Part shown: one piece after another, positions 8,185-18,100 of the stretch
Position numbering within the stretch: position 1 is the stretch's first letter
Layout: each line of letters starts with the position of its first letter
Assembly: GCA_949076555.1 (NCBI GenBank)
Contig: CARUOB010000029.1
Location: 3,459-30,294 of the forward strand
Length of the DNA stretch: 26,836 nucleotides
Reading direction: 5' to 3'
Origin: an uncultured Lachnospiraceae bacterium
Lineage (GTDB): Bacteria; Bacillota; Clostridia; Lachnospirales; Lachnospiraceae
The notes under the pieces: generated by a model
What the model saw: only the letters and a program-made list of their open reading frames with translations
Database searches by the model: none
Told to the model about the DNA's origin: nothing
Made by a program: the position numbers and the translations under genes

Positions 8185-8832
8185 CTAAAGTTCTTCCACA
8201 ATTTCAAGACTTTTAAACGGACGGTCGATATATAGACGGCGGTAGTCGTCGGCGATTGTCTTAAGCTGTGCAAGAACCTGCGGCGTGACAGTGAACGTGT
8301 AAAGTTTCTCGACTTTGCTTTCCGTGATGTAATTCACCGCATAGCGGGTGGATTCCTCCCACTCCCCCTCCTTTGGCATTCCCGGAAACTCTCCGCTTAA
8401 CGCCATCGCCTTCATTTCAAATATGTACCGCACCAGCGCATTGGAAAGTCCCTCGTGCATGAGCGCACGCAGGGACTGGTAGAGAAGTTTTAACATATCC
8501 TTCTCGTCGTTATTCTCTCTCGTGTAGTAATCCATGACCTCCAGAAAATACATGCCGTAAAACGCACCCTCATAATCATCTCTAAGGCCTTCAAAATAAT
8601 TCGTAATCTCAGCCTCCATCAAATTATATGAGGTTCTTCCTTCATACAGCTTAAAAGTTCCGAAGCAAAACGGATTGGCGGCCGCTAACAGCTTGCTGTT
8701 CTGTTTCCTCGCTCCCCTTGCAAAGGCTGATATCTTTCCCCGCTCTTTTGTCAAAATTACCAATCTTCTGTCATAATCATTTATCGGTTCAGCCTTTAAA
8801 ACCATCCCCGTAATCTCTGTAATCCCCTGCAT
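8185..8832 (-). CDS. recO: DNA repair protein RecO
   Basis: A 215-residue RecO, the mediator that with RecR loads RecA onto SSB-coated single strands in the RecFOR pathway and promotes annealing. The N-terminal OB-fold shows the family pattern GMVLKAEPINDYDRRLVILTKERGKISAFARGARK and then LYEGRTSYNLMEAE; the helical C-terminal part follows. The protein is somewhat short for the family (about 240-260) and has no CxxC zinc-binding cysteines, which are often absent in Firmicute copies. The ATG at 8832 follows AGAGGAG by 7 nt; this ribosome binding site lies inside yqzL, whose last 44 bp overlap recO in another frame, implying translational coupling. It belongs to the era-yqzL-recO cluster typical of Firmicutes. 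Confidence 0.93.
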   Translation of the reverse strand: MQGITEITGMVLKAEPINDYDRRLVILTKERGKISAFARGARKQNSKLLAAANPFCFGTFKLYEGRTSYNLMEAEITNYFEGLRDDYEGAFYGMYFLEVMDYYTRENNDEKDMLKLLYQSLRALMHEGLSNALVRYIFEMKAMALSGEFPGMPKEGEWEESTRYAVNYITESKVEKLYTFTVTPQVLAQLKTIADDYRRLYIDRPFKSLEIVEEL

Positions 8833-8956
8833 AAGAATGCTCCTCTGACTGCTCGGCCACTTCCCGCTCCTCTTGTCTCGACGCATCTTTATAGGCTAGA
8901 AAATCCTCGACTTTCCCCGTCGCCATAAACTGCTCCCAGTAATTTGATCCCTTCAT
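8789..8956 (-). CDS. yqzL: YqzL-family small protein
   Basis: A 55-residue protein beginning MKGSNYWEQFMATGKVEDFL, which resembles the YqzL family of small proteins found between era and recO in Firmicutes. The family function is not known. The tail is acidic (RQEEREVAEQSEEHSYAGDY). The ATG at 8956 follows GGGGG with 6 nt spacing. Its 3' end overlaps the first 44 bp of recO in a different frame, so the two are probably coupled. Position, start site and N-terminal sequence together make this a real gene despite its size. Confidence 0.85.
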   Translation of the reverse strand: MKGSNYWEQFMATGKVEDFLAYKDASRQEEREVAEQSEEHSYAGDYRDYGDGFKG

Positions 8957-9015
8957 CTTACGCCCCCTGATACTTTATCTCTCACAACACATAGGGTTCG
9001 CAGATTTACAAAATT

Positions 9016-9921
9016 CTATTCTGTATCGCCGGGATTATAACCGAAATTTTTAAGGAGATAGTCGCTGTCCCGCCAATCCTTTTTCACCCGCACCCAGAGC
9101 TTTAGATTCACCTGATTTTCCACCAGTTCCTCAATGTCCCTGCGCGCCATGGAGCCGATCTTCTTAAGCATCGCCCCCTGTTTTCCGATGATGATGCCCT
9201 TGTGGGAATCCTTCTCGCAGACGATAGTCGCCTCAATGTCCACAATCTTCTTTTTAAACTTCATCCGCTCGATGGTGACGGCTATGCCGTGGGGAATCTC
9301 CTCCTCCAGACAGCGCAGCGCCTTCTCCCTGATCAGCTCCGCCACAATCTGCCGCACCGGCTGGTCCGTCACCGTCTCTTCGTCATAAAAAGGTTCGCCG
9401 TAAGGCAGATATTTCATAATGCAGTCAATGAGTACCTGCATGCCGTCCTTTTTCAGTGCGGACACCGGCACGATCTCCGCAAAATCAAGCTCCTTCCTGT
9501 AAGCGTCGATATAGGTGAGAAGCAGCTCCTTCTTCACCGTATCAATCTTATTTATCACAAGAATAACGGGTGTTTTCGTTTTCTTCAACTGCTCGATGAT
9601 GTGCTTCTCTCCCGCGCCAATGTAGTCAGAAGGCTCCACCAGCCAGAGAATCACGTCCACCTCGGACAGCGTCCGCTCCGCCACATCCACCATATAGTCG
9701 CCCAGCTTGTTTTTTGCCTTATGGATGCCCGGCGTATCCAGAAACACAATCTGTCCCTCCTCGCAGGTGTATACGGTTCTGATTCTGTTTCTGGTCGTCT
9801 GGGGCTTCTTCGATGTGATGGCGATTTTCTGCCCGATCAGCGCATTCATCAGCGTGGATTTTCCTACGTTCGGTCTGCCAATCAGCGTGGCAAAGCCGGA
9901 TTTTAACTGTTTTTCTTCCAT
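9016..9921 (-). CDS. era: GTPase Era
   Basis: A 301-residue GTPase of normal length, essential in most bacteria, that binds the 3' end of 16S rRNA during 30S assembly. The G domain shows G1 GRPNVGKS (15-22), G3 DTPG (62-65), G4 NKID (124-127) and G5 SAL (154-156). The C-terminal KH domain carries the RNA-binding loop GKQG (246-249) within KGIIIGKQGAMLKKIG. An open frame continues upstream to 10011 over the end of the DUF4349 gene; the ATG at 9921 begins the conserved MEEKQLKSGFATLIGRPNVG and follows AGGAG by 11 nt. It starts 8 bp after the DUF4349 stop, and yqzL and recO follow in the same direction. Confidence 0.97.
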   Translation of the reverse strand: MEEKQLKSGFATLIGRPNVGKSTLMNALIGQKIAITSKKPQTTRNRIRTVYTCEEGQIVFLDTPGIHKAKNKLGDYMVDVAERTLSEVDVILWLVEPSDYIGAGEKHIIEQLKKTKTPVILVINKIDTVKKELLLTYIDAYRKELDFAEIVPVSALKKDGMQVLIDCIMKYLPYGEPFYDEETVTDQPVRQIVAELIREKALRCLEEEIPHGIAVTIERMKFKKKIVDIEATIVCEKDSHKGIIIGKQGAMLKKIGSMARRDIEELVENQVNLKLWVRVKKDWRDSDYLLKNFGYNPGDTE

Positions 9922-9929
9922 AACACCCG

Positions 9930-11120
9930 TTACTCCTGTTCTTTCTCTGCTTCCGTTTCCTCTACAGACGCATCCTTTTCCTCCTGTGTCTCCCTGATTA
10001 CAACCGGACACCGAAGCCTTATTTTTCCCACATGCAGTTCCCGCTCCGTTCCCTTAGCACCGCGAGCTGCCGCGCGCTTTGACCTGCGCTTTTTCCACAC
10101 TTTCCACAGAATGCGCACGGCAATCACCGCCACCGCAATCACGACAAGCCACAATACGAAGTAGGGAATGTCTATCACAAAACCGATGGCAAAATCCCGG
10201 ATGCTCAGCCCGATATCCTCCAGGCTCTTCATGAAACCGTTCTCAATCCGCTGCCATACGGTAGCCGTCTGGGGCGGCGAGTACTTGCGTACTTCCGATA
10301 TGGTAAGCTCCACCGTGCTGTAGTCAATCCGGTTGTCGTAGGTGCGAAGCTGTGACTCCATGCTCTCGAGCTGGTAACGCACTTCGGAAAGCCGCCCCTC
10401 GATGGCAATGATATCCTCCACCGTCTCCGCCTTCTCCATCAGTGCAAGCAGCCTCTCCTGCTCCGTGACAAGCGCTTTCTTGTGGCTTTCCAGATCCACA
10501 TACTGTAAGGTGACGTCCTCCACGTTCTCGGAGCGGCTGGTTATATTGGTCTGCTCCCCCACCTGCGCCAGGAAACCGTCCAGCTTTTCCTTGGGCACAC
10601 GGGCAGTCACATCGGCGCAGCGCTGCTTTACCTGCTGTTCCTCCACATAATAACTGTTCACATCATAGACCGAAATGTGCTCTATGTAGCCGCCAAGCCC
10701 CTCCACCTGCTTCTGCAGGCCCGGCACAAGGGTGTCAAAGTCCTCCGTCTCCGCAAAGATGTTCACGGTCTTAATCAGCTTGCGCGAGGTCTCCGGCGCC
10801 ACCACTCCCTGTCCGCCGTCCTCCTGCACGTATCCTTCCTCCGCCGCGGCCGCTTCCTCCGCCACGTCATATTTATATGTCTCTGCACTGCGCACCATAC
10901 CGCCGTCGTAGGCCGCCGTATCATAAGCCATACCGTTCTCGTACGCAATCTCTTCCATCGCTGCGGCCGGTGCCGCCCCACCCGCCTCGGCATACCCGGA
11001 TCTGGCACTGCCGCACGCAGAAATAACTATTGTTATTCCTAAAACCAACGGAATCATCCGCAGCCTGACTCTCTTTTCCCTGTTCATACCGCTCCTCTTG
11101 CTCTCACATTCCTTACCCAT
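9930..11120 (-). CDS. DUF4349 domain lipoprotein with C-terminal membrane segment
   Basis: A 396-residue envelope protein. After a basic n-region the hydrophobic IPLVLGITIVISAC ends in a lipobox-like ISAC, indicating lipid attachment. An acidic, Ala/Glu/Tyr-rich linker follows, then the DUF4349 core (RKLIKTVNIFAETEDFDTLV to DYSTVELTISEV), whose middle (EQERLLALMEKAETVEDIIAIEGRLSEVRYQLESME, in pieces) is a coiled coil. Near the C-terminus a strong membrane helix (YFVLWLVVIAVAVIAVRIL) precedes a basic stretch and an acidic cytoplasmic tail. DUF4349 has no assigned function. Two starts are possible: ATG 11120 (GGGAGG, 8 nt spacing; chosen) or ATG 11087 (GAGGAG, 4 nt). It ends 8 bp before era. 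Confidence 0.87.
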   Translation of the reverse strand: MGKECESKRSGMNREKRVRLRMIPLVLGITIVISACGSARSGYAEAGGAAPAAAMEEIAYENGMAYDTAAYDGGMVRSAETYKYDVAEEAAAAEEGYVQEDGGQGVVAPETSRKLIKTVNIFAETEDFDTLVPGLQKQVEGLGGYIEHISVYDVNSYYVEEQQVKQRCADVTARVPKEKLDGFLAQVGEQTNITSRSENVEDVTLQYVDLESHKKALVTEQERLLALMEKAETVEDIIAIEGRLSEVRYQLESMESQLRTYDNRIDYSTVELTISEVRKYSPPQTATVWQRIENGFMKSLEDIGLSIRDFAIGFVIDIPYFVLWLVVIAVAVIAVRILWKVWKKRRSKRAAARGAKGTERELHVGKIRLRCPVVIRETQEEKDASVEETEAEKEQE

Positions 11121-11290
11121 CCTGTTTCCTCCCTTTCCCGCATGCTTTTTCAGGCAGCCGCGACATACATTCAGGCACGCATGAAATCTGCACCGCCTTT
11201 CGAGCACATCTGCTCTCTGTCAGCCTGTTCTATCAGTAATACCTCCCGGGAAAGGGAAAAGTTGCATTTTCATAAAATAACTTCCGTTTT

Positions 11291-14212
11291 TTAATGAGTC
11301 AGATATTCCACGGAACCAAAAATGGCCTTCTGCTCCTTGATCTTCTCCTCATTTCCCACCACGCACAGACAGTCGTCCTCCATAAATGCGCGAATGTGGG
11401 CCGCCAGATTACGGATGGTCCTGGTATCCGCAGAAAGCAGTTCGTCGCGCTCTTTCTGCACTCTGTCAAAAGAAAATCCCGTCATGTAGCCTGCCAGAGA
11501 ATAATTTCCCTTCGCCGCCGGTGTGAGCGGCATATCCAGCGCGCTGACCGCCCCGATGATATACTGAGTCATAGTGCGCTCGTCGGCGTCAAAAGACGCC
11601 ACAAAGTCCGCCGCTTTCTCGTACACCTCTATGGTTTTTTCCAGATTCGGGTCCCTGTAGGAGACAAAGTAGCTCTCCCCGGTCTTCCCGAACTGACACA
11701 TACAGCCATAAGCGCCGCCCCTGACACGCACTTGTGTCCACAGGTACTCATAGCTCATCACAACCTTGAGCACACGGAGCGCTCCCGTATAGGAAAGTCC
11801 CTTCGCCGCATAGTTGCCCGCCCGGCAGACATACTGGATCTGGGCGGAGCTCATAAGCCCTTCGTTCTTTTTCACAGGCTTCGGCACATAAGGCATACCC
11901 TCTATCGGCTCTTTATAAAGTTTCGCCTTCAAGTCCTCGATCTGTTTCTCAATTCCCGCAAGACCGCTTCTCTCGGCCGTATAATCCACCATCAGGTTCT
12001 CCGGCCGGAAAATACAGCGCACCAGCCGCTCCATATTGTCGGAAAGTTCTTCCTTCTTCCCCTCAAAATCTTTCTCAAGCCCTTCCAGCAGACGATAGAA
12101 CGCAAGACCGTTCACCTGATCCATCAGATGGGCCTGCTTTGACAGATAAGATAACGCCTGTCCCGCAGCCAGAGAATGCCCCGCGGACATCATCTGCGCC
12201 TGCTTGTCGGAGCGGTTCTCCGCCACCAGCTCGAAAAGCCGCTTTGCATCCGTGTAGACCGATTCAGTCAAAACCTCCGCCGCCAGCGCAAAGGCTTCGG
12301 AAAGGTTCTCATACAGCGTCTTTACCTTCAGATCGAAAGTCAGTTTATAGTCAGACAGGTTATCCGCGTTCGTGTAAACGTTTACCGCCGGAGCAATCCC
12401 CCCTGTCTGCAAATGGATCTCATTGTACAGTTCTTTGTAAGAATGCTTTTCCGTGTCCACCAGACCAAGCATCACCTGCAGAAGTCCCACATAGGGAAAC
12501 AGCTCCTCCGGCACCTGCTTTAAGTCAAACAAAAACCGCAGATAACCGATCCCGTTTGTATAGATGTCATGGTACAGAAGCGTCGTATCACCGACGTGAA
12601 GTTCCTCGCTGCAATAGGGACGCGCCTTTTTCCCAATATCTTCTCTGGAAAGAAGGGGAATCTTTTTCATATCCTCTTCCCTGTCAGGCGTCTCCTGATA
12701 CACGGCGAGCGCCTCCGTCTCCTCCACGATCCGCGCGATCTCCTCCTGCGTCATCGCGGCCTTCTTTGCGGCAAGTTTCTCCGCCAGCGCCTTATCCCGT
12801 CTTCCCGTAAGCCCTTTTACGGGACGCACCACCACCACGCTCTTATGCGTATTGTCCAGAAGAAGGCGCTTTAACAGTTCCTCATAGAAGGACGTATCCA
12901 CCTCTTTCTTAAGCGTCCTGTAAGTCTCATCCAGCTCCAGATAGTCAAAGGGCTTCTCATCATCATAAAGCCATGTCTCAAACATCTGCAGCCCATACAT
13001 AAGCCCCTTCGGGTAAGAACCGTAGTCCGCCTCCCGGTACTTAAACTCGTCGTGGTTAAGAGCCGCCTTGAGCGCCTTCTTCTCCACACCGTCCTCAGAC
13101 AGACTCTTAAACGTCCCCTCAATGATCGTCACAAATTCTTCTCTCTGACTGCCCTCCGCATTCTTCGCCACGATGGAGAAATAGGGCTGTTTCACGTCCG
13201 CTTCGTAAAAGCTGCTGATGTCCGTGCCGATGCCCGCATCCAGAAGCGCCTTTCTCACAGGCGCGCCCGGCGCGCCCACCACCGCGTCCGCAAGCGCCTG
13301 AAATCCCACGCTCACCTCCCGGTTCAGACTCTCTCCCAGAGAGACATTGTAGGACAGGTAGGTATTCCCCTCCTCCGGCTCGCTCTCCATGATCGGGTAC
13401 TCCTTCTCCACAAGCACGCTCTGCAAAAAAGACGGCTCCGTCGCAGGCGCGGAATCCACAAAAAGCGCCTCGTACTTGGACAGGTACGCCTCATCGAGAT
13501 ACGCAAGCCGCTCCTCCAGATCCATATCCCCGTAAAGATAGATATAGCTGTTTGACGGATGATAATATTTCTGATGGAAAGCCAGAAAATCCTCATAGGT
13601 CAGCTCCGGGATCACGTCCGGGTCGCCGCCCGATTCCACCGCATAAGAAGTATGCGGATAAAGGGAGTTCATAATCTCTCTGTACAGCACATCGTCCGGG
13701 GAAGAAAACGCCCCCTTCATTTCATTGTAAACCACACCGTTGATGGTCAGCTCATCCTCCGCGCTCTCCAGCTCATAGTGCCACCCCTCCTGCCGGAAGA
13801 TCTTCTCCTCACGGTAAATATTCGGGTGGAACACCGCGTCTAAATACACGTCCATCAGGTTCTTAAAGTCCTTGTCATTGCAGCTCGCCACCGGATAAAC
13901 CGTTTTATCCGGGTAAGTCATGGCATTTAAGAACGTGTTTAAAGAGCCTTTCGCCAGCTCAATAAAAGGATCTTTCACCGGATATTTCTCAGACCCGCAC
14001 AGCACCGTGTGCTCGATAATATGCGCCACCCCCGTGCTGTCCTTTGGCGGCGTGCGAAACCCGATATAAAACACCTTGTTCTCGTCATTGTTAGAAAGAA
14101 GCGCCACCCGCGCCCCTGTCTTGTTATGTTTCAGAAGATACCCGTCCGATTGCAGTTCTTCGATCCTCTGTTTTGAAATAACAGTATATGCCTGTAAATT
14201 GTCTAAATTCAT
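11291..14212 (-). CDS. M16C (PreP/Cym1-like) zinc metallopeptidase
   Basis: A 973-residue single-chain peptidase of the insulinase superfamily, similar in size and layout to presequence protease; such enzymes degrade short unstructured peptides inside a closed chamber. The inverted zinc motif HIIEH is at 64-68 (zinc ligands His64 and His68, catalytic Glu67), and the distal ligand Glu164 in VVYNEMKGAFS is spaced from His68 as in PreP. The middle linker region (about 480-520) and the second, non-catalytic half (including a VRVRGGAYGC motif near residue 825) complete the fold. No signal peptide is seen, so it is probably cytoplasmic. The ATG at 14212 follows AGAGGAG by 6 nt, and a promoter lies just upstream. 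Confidence 0.95.
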   Translation of the reverse strand: MNLDNLQAYTVISKQRIEELQSDGYLLKHNKTGARVALLSNNDENKVFYIGFRTPPKDSTGVAHIIEHTVLCGSEKYPVKDPFIELAKGSLNTFLNAMTYPDKTVYPVASCNDKDFKNLMDVYLDAVFHPNIYREEKIFRQEGWHYELESAEDELTINGVVYNEMKGAFSSPDDVLYREIMNSLYPHTSYAVESGGDPDVIPELTYEDFLAFHQKYYHPSNSYIYLYGDMDLEERLAYLDEAYLSKYEALFVDSAPATEPSFLQSVLVEKEYPIMESEPEEGNTYLSYNVSLGESLNREVSVGFQALADAVVGAPGAPVRKALLDAGIGTDISSFYEADVKQPYFSIVAKNAEGSQREEFVTIIEGTFKSLSEDGVEKKALKAALNHDEFKYREADYGSYPKGLMYGLQMFETWLYDDEKPFDYLELDETYRTLKKEVDTSFYEELLKRLLLDNTHKSVVVVRPVKGLTGRRDKALAEKLAAKKAAMTQEEIARIVEETEALAVYQETPDREEDMKKIPLLSREDIGKKARPYCSEELHVGDTTLLYHDIYTNGIGYLRFLFDLKQVPEELFPYVGLLQVMLGLVDTEKHSYKELYNEIHLQTGGIAPAVNVYTNADNLSDYKLTFDLKVKTLYENLSEAFALAAEVLTESVYTDAKRLFELVAENRSDKQAQMMSAGHSLAAGQALSYLSKQAHLMDQVNGLAFYRLLEGLEKDFEGKKEELSDNMERLVRCIFRPENLMVDYTAERSGLAGIEKQIEDLKAKLYKEPIEGMPYVPKPVKKNEGLMSSAQIQYVCRAGNYAAKGLSYTGALRVLKVVMSYEYLWTQVRVRGGAYGCMCQFGKTGESYFVSYRDPNLEKTIEVYEKAADFVASFDADERTMTQYIIGAVSALDMPLTPAAKGNYSLAGYMTGFSFDRVQKERDELLSADTRTIRNLAAHIRAFMEDDCLCVVGNEEKIKEQKAIFGSVEYLTH

Positions 14213-14250
14213 TTATGCTCCTCTCTCTACCTCATGCAAAATTAATATTT

Positions 14251-14279
14251 ATTATACTCTATTTCTATATTTTTATCTA
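14251..14279 (-). promoter_or_regulatory. Probable promoter of the M16C peptidase gene
   Basis: On the minus strand a perfect TATAAT (14251-14256) lies 17 bp after TAGATA (14274-14279), which matches the -35 consensus at four of six positions, in an AT-rich gap. The -35 box overlaps the ylmH stop codon. Only the -10 box is strong. Confidence 0.55.
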
Positions 14280-15044
14280 TAGTTTCCCGAAAACCCCGAC
14301 TTCCACCCGGTCCTTCCCCTTCCTGCTCACGCCTGTCTGTCCGTAAAAAATAAATTTCCCGAATCCGCGCACGGTGACGGCGTCCCCCTCCTTTAGCTGG
14401 CTGGAAAGGTTCTGGGTCTGTATGCCGTTTATAAAAACACGGCCGTTATTAAATTGTTCCCGGCTCTCCTCCCTGGATAAATTGTACACCTTGGAGATCA
14501 CACCGTCGGCTCTGGGGGATGCCACCGTCACCAAAATCCGCTCCGGCTCTGCCTGTTCCGGCACGATTTCCCCTTCCGCCCGCTTGCAGGCGACATTCGT
14601 ATGCCTTACTCTGTCCAGATTTTCCACAATATAATCCGCGATGTTTTCATGGCAGAAAAGCAGGGCGCCCTTTTCTTTCACAAAAAAATCACCCACCACA
14701 TCCCGCTCGATCCCCAGATTCATCACCGCGCCGAGAAAATCCCGGTGAGTCAGATTTTCCGCAAACTTAGGTGTCTTCGGCAAGATCTCCACCCGCACAA
14801 TGGGAAATGCCTCATCGTACCCCGGATCACCAAAGCGGATCATTTTCCGCTCGCTAAGCGGCGTGCCGCCCTCCATCCTCACCCCCGCGTAGGATACTTC
14901 CCGCTCCACCGCATAATAAGCCTGCTGCTCGGCAAGCCCCAGAAAGGGTGTGTACGTGTATATATTGCGGCTGTACGCCTTGTCCGCCAGCTCAATCAAC
15001 CGCTTTTTTAACTGCTGTAAGTCTTTTTCGTCCGTAACCGCCAT
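14277..15044 (-). CDS. ylmH: YlmH-family S4-domain RNA-binding protein
   Basis: A 255-residue YlmH homologue. The N-terminal part (LKKRLIELADKAYSRNIYTY and FLGLAEQQ) and the middle (LTHRDFLGAVMNLGIERDVVGDF) match the family, and the C-terminal third is an S4 RNA-binding domain (VYNLSREESREQFNNGRVFI, then QLKEGDAVTVRGFGKF). In other Firmicutes ylmH often lies in the cell-division dcw region; here it stands before the M16C gene. YlmH-type S4 proteins bind ribosomal RNA or stalled 50S subunits. The frame opens at a TTG at 15101, but the ATG at 15044 follows GGGGGA and gives the usual family N-terminus, so it is preferred. Confidence 0.9.
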   Translation of the reverse strand: MAVTDEKDLQQLKKRLIELADKAYSRNIYTYTPFLGLAEQQAYYAVEREVSYAGVRMEGGTPLSERKMIRFGDPGYDEAFPIVRVEILPKTPKFAENLTHRDFLGAVMNLGIERDVVGDFFVKEKGALLFCHENIADYIVENLDRVRHTNVACKRAEGEIVPEQAEPERILVTVASPRADGVISKVYNLSREESREQFNNGRVFINGIQTQNLSSQLKEGDAVTVRGFGKFIFYGQTGVSRKGKDRVEVGVFGKL

Positions 15045-15143
15045 ATTTCCCCCGTTCCGAAGCGTTCTGCGCCGCGGATTTTTTACAATCTTTTCCTCCA
15101 AAAGGTAACCCTATCATAACAGCTTGTGATGCGCAAGTAAATC

Positions 15144-15184
15144 AAAAAAAGGGGCATAAGCCATCAATCACAGACTTACGCCCC
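15144..15184 (-). terminator. Intrinsic terminator of the surface-protein gene
   Basis: On the minus strand GGGGCGTAAG, a 14-base loop and CTTATGCCCC pair over 10 positions with one mismatch, followed by seven U. It lies 14 bp beyond the surface-protein stop codon. Confidence 0.85.
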
Positions 15185-15197
15185 GGTTACTATTTGA

Positions 15198-18100
15198 TTA
15201 TTCCTTGCTCTTATCTGATTCGGCCGTCTCTTTTTGACGTTTCAAAACCACAATCACCACAGTTACCGCAATCACCGCCGCCGCAATCAGAATCAGCCAG
15301 ACAAAACAGCAGACGCCAAGGAAAGTCGGGCAGATATGGCAGAGCGCACATTTTGACGCTTGATCTGATCCTGCCTGCCCCTCTATAACCCCGCCGGATA
15401 TGTCAATTTGTCCGTCATCCGCGGACGAAAGTGCTGCCCGCTCTTCGTCCTGCCCCGGCTGTTCTTTCTCCTCTTCGGGCAGGTTTCCTGTCGTCTGCGG
15501 CGCTGTGGCGTTTTCCTGTCCGCTCTCATCCGCCTGCCGACTGTCCGGCGTGTCCTCTCCGGCTGTCGGCTGTGACTGTTTGGACAGATTCATCAACGCT
15601 GCATCTGTGGGTGGCGCGGCTGTCACCAATGGCGGTGTGACTGCCGGTCTGCCGGGATTTTTTCCGTTCTCCGGTGCGGCGCCGCCACTGCTGCCTCCGC
15701 TTCCGCCACTGCTGCCGCTGCTGCCTTCCCCACTGTTTTCACCGCCGCCGTCATTGTCTCCGTCGTCATTATCGCTGCCGTTATTGTTTCCGCCGCCGGA
15801 CGAGGGTTTCCTATCCTCAAACCGAATCACAATGCCGACAGCGTCCTGTCCCGTTGCCCATGCGGGCAGTTCCACGGTTCCGTCCACCGTTTTTTCACCA
15901 GACACCCCGCCAAAATTCTCTCCCACAGAGCTTGTGTCCCATGTGACCGCCCGTGTTTCTGTCCTCGCCGTATAGTCTGTCCCCGTGTAGCTTACCGTGA
16001 CCTGTGCGGGAAGCCATGTACCCACTTCCTGCGCCGTATAGCCGCCGCTCTTGCGTTTCTTCGTGAGGGTGTCCGGGTTTTGTACGGATGCGGTCAACGG
16101 CTGTACCGTCAAGGCGGCCGTACATGTCCTTCCCCCGGCGGAAACCGTATAATGATATGCCGCGCCCTTTTGTACAAAACCGTCTGCGGTGACAAAGGAC
16201 ACCGCCTCCTGCAAAATTCCCTTTGTCCGGTTGTCGTAGACTGTCTGTACGTTACAGTGGTCTTTCAGGTATGCGGTAAGCATTTCCATACTCCCGTTCG
16301 CCGCATCATCCGCATAGATTGTCAGGCTGTCCGGCGCTGCCGCAATCCCGGTAACGGCACGCTTCCGAAACTCTACGGTAATCTGTACGTTTGATGCACC
16401 GCCCGGTATCTCATAGGTATACTCCCACGCTCCACCGTTCCCATCCCATGTCATTTCCGAACCGGGCGTACCCTCTCCGGGCACCATCTCATTTCCGCCC
16501 ACTATGATGACCGGGGTATATTCTTCCCCGTAAGTTCCCGTAAAAGTCACTGTGTCTCCATCCCCGTCGGGCGCATCCGGCGTAAGCGCGGTGTTCCCGG
16601 TCTGCCCTGCGCCTTCGCCTGTAACATTCGATTCTTCTATCGTCACATAAGTCCGCACTTCCGTCTTTGCGGACTCGGAGGCAAAATGATCTTTCGCCGC
16701 TTTCTTCCTTACATACAGCTCATACTCCTTATTGGGGTCAAGTCCCGTAAATACCCCTGTCTCATTCACCTTGTCCGCACTGCCCCAGTCCGGTTCCGCT
16801 CCTTCCGGCAGGCTCCCTTTTTCCACAAGGATATATTCTTCCCCTGCCGCCGGGTCTGTCACCGTCACGGTCGTGTCGGTCACTGCCGTCTTTTTGGGCG
16901 CGGGCGCGGCGGGTCTGTCCGGAATGTCGATTTTTGTACCGCCGCTTGCCGGGGTTGTCTCCCCGCCCTCCGACTTTTCGGGATAGCGTATATAAACAGG
17001 CGTGCCCGGTTCCACCGGCAGGGAGCCGTCCGTTTCCGGCTGTATCTTACTTCCCGCCGGGTCGTCCGGATCGGTATAAACCTCTGCATCCCCGAAACTG
17101 TCTGGCAGTTTTACGGTTTCTTTCTCATAATCTATGTCAAGATCACCAAGCGTAATCTCCGGCGCTTTCTGCAGGGTGGTAAACGTTACTTCCTTCACCA
17201 CGGACAGGTTGCCCGCGGCATCCTCCAACACCACATAAACCGTATGCTTCTCCCCGGGGGTAAGCCCTGTGACGGTAAAGGTATCCGGCGTACTGCCCGT
17301 AACGTCTCTGACACCGCCTTTTTCTGCGCCGCCCTGGGCGCCCGCCACGACTTCCTGCGCATCCGGCGCCGTTCCGGTATCAGACACGATCCAGTATGCC
17401 TTTCCTCCCTCGGACGGGGTAAAGGTAATATCCGCCCCTTCCTGCGTGCGGTTTGTGACGCTTACGTCTCCGCTAAACTCCGGGCTGCCTGTGTCAAGAC
17501 GGACTGTAACCGTCTGCCACCCGCTCTCATTTCCCGCATTGTCTGTCGCCTGCACATAATATGTATGGGTACCGTCCGTATCTACAGGTATCGTAAATGT
17601 TTCGCTGTATACCGGCGCGTTTCCGGGCAGTCCCGCTATCGTCTGCTCCGGACCGCTTTCCCCGTCCTTCCACTTGATTTCGGCAATGCCGCCGGAAATG
17701 ATATGATTTCCGCTGTCCTGATCATCCGTCACGGTCACGGTGATGTCAAAGGCCTCGCTGTACCAGCCGTCCGCATTCGGCTGCGGGGTATCCGGCAATG
17801 TAATATTAACGATCGGCGCATAATCCTCCGCTATGACCTTTCCGCCTGCCGCCGTCAGGCTGACCTGCACGGTATTGCCTGCCTTGTCCTTGGCAGCCAA
17901 TCGGATCGTCCCGCTAAATTCCGCATTTAGGGCAATCTCATAATACCCGCCTTTTACAAGGAGCGTTCCGCTCTGCCCCGTGCCGCTGTCAGGCGCCGTC
18001 TCGTAAGTCACTTCCTCTATGCCGGAAGGCGCGTCGGTAATGTCCCCTGCCGGTATTTTGATACGCATGCTCTTTTTTCCGATGATCCAGTTCCACAAAT

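Noticed and set aside
7744..8235. Several overlapping frames across the repeat region
   Set aside because: They run through the 139-bp palindromic repeats on both strands; none has a ribosome binding site or resembles a protein family.
16686..17930. A 414-residue open frame on the plus strand
   Set aside because: It is antisense to the surface protein, with Arg/Cys/His-rich content typical of shadow frames and no recognisable domain.
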